NCBI RefSeq assembly: GCF_003602095.1
Contig: NZ_RAHH01000010.1
Coordinates: forward strand, 1-64,000
DNA from: Rahnella woolbedingensis
GTDB lineage: Bacteria > Pseudomonadota > Gammaproteobacteria > Enterobacterales > Enterobacteriaceae
Direction of reading: 5' to 3'
Length of the DNA stretch: 64,000 nucleotides
Below are positions 58,907 through 64,000 of the stretch, piece by piece; the stretch's first letter is position 1, and each line of letters opens with the position of its first letter. The position numbers were made by a program, and so were the translations under genes. The notes below the pieces were generated by a model. It was not told the origin of the DNA, made no database searches, and saw only the letters and a list, made by a program, of their open reading frames with translations.

Positions 58907-59974
58907 TTATGCTACGGCTTCGGCCCTGCCCGCGCTGCCAATACTGTTTTTGCCATTGCGTTTTACATTCACCAGCGCACGTTCCGCTGTCGCCAGCCAC
59001 TGGTTGTAATTCTCATGATGTTTCGATGTTGCCACGCCAATGCTCAGCGAACATTGAAAACCCTCATCCTGCGATAAACGAATTTCGGACGTTTTCAGTA
59101 ATAACCGGTATCCGACGGCATAAGCTTCTTCTTCTGAAATGCCCGGCAGGATAACCACAAATTCATCGCTACCGAGAATAGCAGGAAAATCATTCTGCCC
59201 CGTTTCCTGACGCAAAATAGCGGAAACCGATCGCAAAACATAATCACCCGCCTCTCGTCCGAATAAATCATTCACCATTTTCAGATCATCGACGCCCAGC
59301 ACCATCAGACAGGCAAGGTCATGTTTAGAACGTTCAAATTCCAGCATCAGTCGCCGGTCAAGCAGCCGCCGGTTGGGTAATCCGAGAAAAGGATCCATCA
59401 GCGCTGACTTTTCCAGCTCATGCTGTTTATCGCGCAGCTTTCTTGAAATTGAATAATTAGCGGCGCTGAAAGCAATAATATAAATCGTCGAAAGAGGCAA
59501 TGTCAGCCATAACGTCCGGTCGGTGACGGTGGTGTAGAAAGTCAGTGCGGTGAACGGCCAGCAAACAATAAATCCGATGCAGTAAAACAGCGCCGCGCGA
59601 CGCAGTAATTGCCAGCCTCCGGCAGAGAAGCGGTCAGCAATCAGAATGGACGTCAGCACCGCCGAGGGCAGCAGACAAACGCCCATCTGCGCCACCCACG
59701 CGCCACCGGCAATCGCATCAAAAGCCAGGTTTCGAAATTCTGCCTGATTGGGTTGTTTCGAACGTTGGGAAATCAGCATCGCGAGATGTGGCCAGATAAA
59801 AGCATTCAGCGTCAGCAGTGTGACCGCAACCCAGGAAGCGCCGCGTTCCAGCAGAACGGAAAGGATCGGGAAAAAGCACAGAAACGTGCCCAGCATGCGC
59901 ATAAAGTATATTCGGCGTAAAAAGCGATCTGAACGCTCGCGAACGAGGCTTTCACCGGGAGAATAATATGGCAT
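58907..59974 (-). CDS. MASE2-GGDEF protein with degenerate GSDEF active site
   Basis: Paralogue-like partner of the cyclase at 43099. The MASE2 domain (about 20-175, NAFIWPHLAML) is clear. The GGDEF domain is diverged: DPFLGLPNRR replaces DxLTGLxNRR, VDDLKMVND keeps the metal Asp residues, and the signature reads GSDEF (268-272). No RxxD I-site lies in front of it. It may be a weak cyclase or a catalytically dead regulator. 355 residues. Confidence 0.8.
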   Translation of the reverse strand: MPYYSPGESLVRERSDRFLRRIYFMRMLGTFLCFFPILSVLLERGASWVAVTLLTLNAFIWPHLAMLISQRSKQPNQAEFRNLAFDAIAGGAWVAQMGVCLLPSAVLTSILIADRFSAGGWQLLRRAALFYCIGFIVCWPFTALTFYTTVTDRTLWLTLPLSTIYIIAFSAANYSISRKLRDKQHELEKSALMDPFLGLPNRRLLDRRLMLEFERSKHDLACLMVLGVDDLKMVNDLFGREAGDYVLRSVSAILRQETGQNDFPAILGSDEFVVILPGISEEEAYAVGYRLLLKTSEIRLSQDEGFQCSLSIGVATSKHHENYNQWLATAERALVNVKRNGKNSIGSAGRAEAVA

Positions 59975-60130
59975 ACCTGAAACGACTCTTAAGTTGATGT
60001 CTATTTATAGTAGTCGAGTTGGTTATCGGAGAGCTACTGAAAGCATGGGTTTTAATGGCCCGAACAGCGGGGTTTTTAGGCTTAAATAAGAGGCATTGAT
60101 CGTTAATCAGGGAATTTAGGTTAAACAACG

Positions 60131-60161
60131 AAATCCTGACCAGCAATACCGGACAGGATTT
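60131..60161 (-). terminator. Inverted repeat downstream of the 135-residue cupin gene
   Basis: Eight-base arms AAATCCTG/CAGGATTT with a 15-nt loop. A second hairpin ACGCAGC/GCTGCGT (60168-60187) lies between it and the cupin stop. Either may end that transcript; neither has a strong T run. Confidence 0.4.
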
Positions 60162-60206
60162 GAGTGAACGCAGCCCAAAAGCTGCGTCCTGAGGCAGGGA
60201 GGTAAA

Positions 60207-60614
60207 TTATCTGGAGTACTGAGCGTCAGTCACTTTTTCCATCCACTCAACCGGACTGCCGTTAAGGGATTCGGCAATGGCGATATGAGTCATGGCATTC
60301 TGCGGCGTAGCGCCGTGCCAGTGTTTCACCCCTTCAGGGATCCACACGATATCTCCGACATTCATCTCACGGATTTCGCCACCCTCTTCCTGCAACCAGC
60401 CGCGCCCCTGCGTGATAATCAGCGTCTGACCCAGCGGATGCGTATGCCATGCAGTGCGGGCTCCAGGTTCGAAGGTCACGGTCGCGCCACCAACGCGGGC
60501 AGATTCGGTACCGCTGAAAGGTGAATCGATACGCACTTTACCGGTGAAGTAATTCTCCGGTCCCTGTTGTGAAGGGACGGAACCGCTTTTGGTGATTTTC
60601 ATTTTGTCAGTCAT
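60207..60614 (-). CDS. Cupin protein, quercetin-dioxygenase-like small cupin
   Basis: Single-domain cupin, 135 residues. Metal-binding motif 1 reads [21 protein letters not shown] (residues about 52-72; His-x-His and Gln), and motif 2 reads PEGVKHWHG. Such small cupins often sit in regulons for aromatic or aldehyde stress, but the function here is unknown. ATG 60614 has GGAG seven bases upstream; the longer open frame to 60788 is less likely. Confidence 0.8.
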   Translation of the reverse strand: MTDKMKITKSGSVPSQQGPENYFTGKVRIDSPFSGTESARVGGATVTFEPGARTAWHTHPLGQTLIITQGRGWLQEEGGEIREMNVGDIVWIPEGVKHWHGATPQNAMTHIAIAESLNGSPVEWMEKVTDAQYSR

Positions 60615-60870
60615 TTCATTCTCCGCTTCGGCACAGGCTGCCGTTGTCTTAGTCATTGTAAGTTCACAATAACGCCGTTGACTGGCAGCAACCAGAGGAC
60701 AAATCAGAATGGCGTTATGAATTTCATTCATTAATTGACTGGATCTAAAATTCAGAAGAGGTGATTTCTTTATTAATATCGAAAGCAACCTGCATGAAAT
60801 GATGTTTTAACCGCTGAGGTATCATTCATTTGCAAATACAGATTGCCTTGCGAATATTTTCACTTATTTA

Positions 60871-61635
60871 TCAGGGTGCCAAAGAATGCTGCAAACTGAT
60901 CAGATTCTGAGGCACAACGCGGATTAAGCCCCCACGCGGGCTGTCGATATCGGCAATCAGTGCCATAGAAAGTGACACCATCAGCGGAAGAATAAACAAA
61001 TAGGCGCTCTTGGCTGAATTACTGCGCGCACCGTACCCCACCAGCATGCTGCTGAATAATGCGATAACCATCATCAGTATCCATGCTGATACCGGGATCC
61101 GGTTCCACCACGCAGCCTGCGTGTAGCCCTGCGTATTAATCACATCGTTCATGCCGGAAACCAGCAAAGCCACCACCGGAGTAGGATTGCTTTTCGCCTC
61201 GGTTAATACAGACTGCCAGAGCTTAGTTTCCAGCTCCCCCGTTTGCGTACTGATTTTCTCCAGCTCTTTCGGAGCACGGGTCTGATAGAACGCCAGCCGT
61301 TGTTCCAGATAATCTTTCAGCAGCTGACGGATATTCCCGGCATTGCCTTCCTGCGCCAGATCCGCACGCAAATATTCTGTTCCGATGGCATTGGCTTCTT
61401 CTTCTTCGTAGTTTTTTCGCTGATCATAACGGCTGACCGCCATGGAAAAACTGAACCCGATCAGCAGCGCCAGCAGCGTTAACGTTGCAGCCTGCACGAT
61501 GCCAAAATCTTCCAGTACATCATTATCGAGTTTTTTCTGGCGACGTAATAAAAAGATACTTCCACACCCACCCAGTGACATCAGAGCAAAACAGGCCACA
61601 AAAAAGAAAGCCGGATGACTTAACAATGGCTGCAT
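60871..61635 (-). CDS. DUF4239 (bestrophin-like domain) membrane protein
   Basis: Membrane protein of unknown function. Hydrophobic spans lie at about 8-27, 45-65, 180-200 and 210-230, with a soluble middle portion (about 65-170). ATG 61635 has AAGGA six bases upstream and gives 254 residues; an ATG two codons earlier sits directly on the Shine-Dalgarno. It resembles the DUF4239 bestrophin-like group. Confidence 0.75.
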   Translation of the reverse strand: MQPLLSHPAFFFVACFALMSLGGCGSIFLLRRQKKLDNDVLEDFGIVQAATLTLLALLIGFSFSMAVSRYDQRKNYEEEEANAIGTEYLRADLAQEGNAGNIRQLLKDYLEQRLAFYQTRAPKELEKISTQTGELETKLWQSVLTEAKSNPTPVVALLVSGMNDVINTQGYTQAAWWNRIPVSAWILMMVIALFSSMLVGYGARSNSAKSAYLFILPLMVSLSMALIADIDSPRGGLIRVVPQNLISLQHSLAP

Positions 61636-61804
61636 AGACATTCCTTCAAAGACGTTGAAAATTCGGGATAAACCTGATTTGCGCCTTTCAAGTATGGCTC
61701 ATTTTTAAAAAGTACACGGGGAGAAAATGAAAGCAACCGCTTAATATCTTGAAGGAATACGGTTAGAAGTGCAGAAACTGCCCCTGAAATACTAAAAAGT
61801 AAAG

Positions 61805-62368
61805 TCAGTTATCTTGCACGTTATGGCGGATAACCCTGCACGGATTACCGCAGGCGACTGCGCCCGCAGGTACAGAACGGGTCACCACGCTGCCTGCGCC
61901 AACCGTGCAGCCGTCGCCCAGCGTCACGCCGGGTAAAATTACACATCCGCCGCCAATCCAGACATCATTTCCGATACTCACCGGCTGTGCGCTGCCACTA
62001 TGTTCACGTCGTAAATCAATATCCAGCGGATGCTGCGCGGTATAAATTTGCACGTCAGGCCCGATAAAAACGTTATTCCCAATCGTGACAGGTGCACAAT
62101 CGAGTAAGACAAAATTAAAATTGATGAAAACATTATTGCCGAGAACGGTATTGATGCCGTAATCAATGCGCATTCCCTTCTCGAAATGAACATTACTGCC
62201 CACCTCACTAAATATTTTTCTGATAAGCGTATCTTTCTCAGCCCCCTGACGGGCGTTCAGCGCATTAAATTCATCCACTTTATCGCGGGTCTGAAAACGG
62301 ATTTCCCGCAGCTCTTCATCATTAATGTGGTAATCCAAACCACGTGTCATTTTTTCTAATTCACGCAT
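61805..62368 (-). CDS. Sugar O-acetyltransferase, hexapeptide-repeat (Maa/LacA-like)
   Basis: Acetyl-CoA-dependent O-acetyltransferase of the left-handed beta-helix type. The N-terminal Mac helix region and repeats such as IGNNVFIGPDVQIYTAQHPLD, with the catalytic His in AQHP, and IGNDVWIGGGCVILPGVTLGDG match maltose/galactoside acetyltransferases. The ATG at 62368 has GGGAG 6 nt upstream; a TTG at 62392 is the upstream alternative. 187 residues. Confidence 0.88.
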   Translation of the reverse strand: MRELEKMTRGLDYHINDEELREIRFQTRDKVDEFNALNARQGAEKDTLIRKIFSEVGSNVHFEKGMRIDYGINTVLGNNVFINFNFVLLDCAPVTIGNNVFIGPDVQIYTAQHPLDIDLRREHSGSAQPVSIGNDVWIGGGCVILPGVTLGDGCTVGAGSVVTRSVPAGAVACGNPCRVIRHNVQDN

Positions 62369-62500
62369 TAGCCGCTCCCTGAAAGTATTCAACGGTTACG
62401 ATAGGCAAAAGTCACCGGCAGGGTGAGAGCAGGAAAGGCACATATATACACAATCGTGCTATGCGGGATTTTTTGTGACGGGGATCAACCGAAGGGAAAG

Positions 62501-62524
62501 AAAAACGCCCGCAAAAAGCAGGCG
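62501..62524 (-). terminator. Terminator of the SPFH gene
   Basis: Seven-base stem CGCCCGC/GCAGGCG (one mismatch) with a 5-nt loop and a five-T tail on the minus strand. Confidence 0.75.
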
Positions 62525-62542
62525 CTGATTCATATTGCCATT

Positions 62543-63424
62543 TTATTTAACGGCATCAATAAAGGGTAAAGTTCCGTTCGGAAGAACGGTGGTGGGTAAT
62601 ACCCCGTTCCAGCGTTCGGCCTTGGTTAACTCCACCAGATTCTGATTGCTGGCCAGCGCTTGTGCACGGGCTTTGATTGCGGTGGCTTCCGCCTCGCCCC
62701 GCAGACGCGTACTTTCGGCCTGCGCTTTGGCCTGAACCAGTTGTGCATCCGCTTCAGCTTGTGCCTGAGTGACACGGATTTGCGCCTGTACCTGCTCTGT
62801 CGACAGTTCCTGCTCACGAGTTTTCACCTGGACTTCTGCCGTCATTCGGGCTTCCACCGCGCGTTCATAAGCTTCGCTAAAATCGATATTTTCGACCTGA
62901 ACGCTGTCTATTGTGACCGGGCCTACCACATTCTTTTTAATGGCGTTCGCAATATCCGTGACCAGCTGTCCGCGATGCTGGACAGCATCCACTGCCGTAT
63001 AGCCACCGAATACATTCTCGACCTGAGTGGGAACCTGACGACTGATTAAACGATCGTTTAATCCGACATTATTCTGATACTGGCTGTAAACTTTCGCGAC
63101 TTCTGTCGGCGGCACATGCCATGACACCGAGACTTTCAGCGTTGCGGCCTGCTGATCTTTACTGTACGCCTGCATCTGGTCGTAGACGCTGACCTGACTT
63201 TGCACAGAAATAAACTTCACTTTTTCAAATAAAGGCATTTTGAACGATAAGCCAGGCTCAATAACTCCGACGAGCGCACCATTACGTAACAAAACACCGC
63301 GCTCAGTTTCATCAACGGAATACCATGCTCCAAACATAATAATAACAAACAGAATTCCCCCTGTGATTAAAGCAGAGAGTTTTAATTTACTCATTGATAA
63401 ACCATCCATATCTATCTTTAGCAT
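62543..63424 (-). CDS. SPFH/prohibitin-family membrane protein
   Basis: One N-terminal membrane span (about 18-38) followed by an SPFH domain (VDETERGVLLRNGALVGVIEPGLSFKMP) and a long Ala/Glu/Gln-rich coiled coil (about 195-265). This is the prohibitin-like branch. It may organise membrane microdomains or proteases; the exact role is unknown. The start is uncertain: ATG 63424 or the inner ATG at 63394 (residue 11), which lies just before the membrane span. Confidence 0.83.
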   Translation of the reverse strand: MLKIDMDGLSMSKLKLSALITGGILFVIIMFGAWYSVDETERGVLLRNGALVGVIEPGLSFKMPLFEKVKFISVQSQVSVYDQMQAYSKDQQAATLKVSVSWHVPPTEVAKVYSQYQNNVGLNDRLISRQVPTQVENVFGGYTAVDAVQHRGQLVTDIANAIKKNVVGPVTIDSVQVENIDFSEAYERAVEARMTAEVQVKTREQELSTEQVQAQIRVTQAQAEADAQLVQAKAQAESTRLRGEAEATAIKARAQALASNQNLVELTKAERWNGVLPTTVLPNGTLPFIDAVK

Positions 63425-63483
63425 TTCAGCACCCTAGCATTGACAATAAGAATATTACCTTCGGGTTAATGTTTTCTGAAGCC

Positions 63484-64000
63484 TTAACGGAAAGGTGAAT
63501 CCAATGGCACTTCTGCATCCGGCTGACGCGTTATTCTGTTTCGCAAATCGCGGCGGATCATTTCAATCGTCCAGAACCAGAAGATATGTCCCAGCAATTC
63601 TGAAATATATTCATCCAGCGGGATCCCTGATAATGGCGGTGACAGGTGCAGTAACGGGATAAACATCCAATGTACAGCAACGGTCGCAATGATACCGGCC
63701 ATCGCACCTTGCCATAATTTCACTTTCGGAAAGACTTCAGCAACCAGACACTAGCCAATCGCGAAAGTCAGAGAGAAAATGATATGCGTAATATGCACAG
63801 GATTAATAATGTGTTCGGAAAAGTGAAAAATAGTCTGCGTCGGATCGATACCCAGATAATCCCTCAGGAACAGATACGGTGGATTAAATTCATCGCGTCC
63901 TCCGGAGAAAGTGCGTGGTGGTAAAGGCACCTCAGCGCCCCATTTTACAAATGCCGACAAGATACCGGCAATAATACCGACAAATAAGGCGACACCGTAC
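63484..64000 (-). pseudogene. yagU: yagU homologue broken by an in-frame amber codon (5' end outside window)
   Basis: Homologue of the inner membrane protein YagU (DUF1440), linked to acid resistance in E. coli. The reading frame runs from the window edge through AGILSAFVKWGAEVPLPP and HITHIIFSLTFAIG, meets TAG at 63751-63753, and continues in the same frame as [15 protein letters not shown] to a normal C-terminus. E. coli has Tyr at that position (FAVGYCVVAEVF), so one base change in a Tyr codon made the stop. There is no frameshift. It is a recent pseudogene, a sequencing error or a read-through case. Confidence 0.85.

Noticed and set aside
1-64000. CRISPR arrays, insertion sequences, prophage or integrase genes
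   Set aside because: No regular spacer-repeat pattern, transposase or integrase motif was seen on either strand, and the tRNA cluster is not followed by an att-like duplicate.

Overview
The window is a conserved chromosomal segment of a gammaproteobacterium in the order Enterobacterales. The proteins and the gene order fldA-fur-chiPQ-glnS-nagE/nagBACD-asnB-tRNAs-ubiF/miaB-ybeZYX-lnt-gltIJKL-leuS-lptE-holA-nadD-rsfS-rlmH-mrdAB-rlpA-dacA-ybeD-lipB-ybeF-lipA-tatE-(ybeM)-crcB-cspE follow the E. coli 15-min region closely. Sequence divergence, the absence of several E. coli genes (rihA, hscC, pagP, dcuC) and a Serratia/Yersinia-type palindromic repeat point to a Yersiniaceae-like organism (Rahnella/Ewingella/Serratia neighbourhood). 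The genus is inference, not proof.

Layout. Bases 1-2400 hold flavodoxin and the iron regulator Fur, with a candidate uof-like leader ORF. Bases 2000-12800 are a chitin/N-acetylglucosamine block: chitoporin (chiP) and its lipoprotein, glnS, then nagE divergent from nagBACD. NagC and CRP sites lie in the divergent leader and two copies of a roughly 100-bp palindromic element flank nagB. Bases 13000-15700 hold asnB and a six-tRNA cluster (Met-Leu-Gln-Gln-Met-Gln). Bases 15700-22900 hold ubiquinone synthesis (ubiF), tRNA modification (miaB) and the ybeZ-ybeY-corC-lnt operon. Bases 22900-27200 hold the glutamate/aspartate transporter gltIJKL behind a clear sigma-54 promoter with two NtrC-like boxes. 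Bases 27400-42600 hold leuS, LPS assembly (lptE), DNA polymerase delta (holA), NAD synthesis, ribosome silencing, rod-shape peptidoglycan synthesis (mrdA, mrdB, rlpA, dacA) and lipoate metabolism (ybeD, lipB, ybeF, lipA).

The accessory half begins at tatE (42.6 kb). Between tatE and crcB, where E. coli K-12 has only ybeM, this genome carries a MASE2-GGDEF diguanylate cyclase and a cluster of five minus-strand genes (dihydroxyphthalate-decarboxylase-like protein, YbeM-type amidase, and a complete polar amino acid ABC transporter). A MocR-type regulator is divergent from it, followed by a GNAT acetyltransferase. After crcB come a candidate 30-residue membrane protein, a TetR regulator with a palindromic operator, and cspE. 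The last 11 kb hold a DUF2076 protein, a Fur-box-controlled siderophore-type binding protein, an S9 peptidase, two cupins, a small lipoprotein, a second MASE2-GGDEF protein with a degenerate GSDEF motif, a DUF4239 membrane protein, a hexapeptide acetyltransferase, an SPFH protein and a yagU homologue broken by one in-frame amber codon at the window edge.

Functionally, most of the window is housekeeping. The points most worth following are the amino acid transporter/amidase/MocR cluster, the unusual arrangement of NtrC boxes downstream of the gltI sigma-54 promoter, the paired palindromic elements around nagB, the diverged pair of MASE2 cyclases, the small ORF after crcB, and the crossed inverted repeats in the leader of the 81-residue unknown protein at 57.7 kb. 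No CRISPR array, prophage or insertion sequence was seen.
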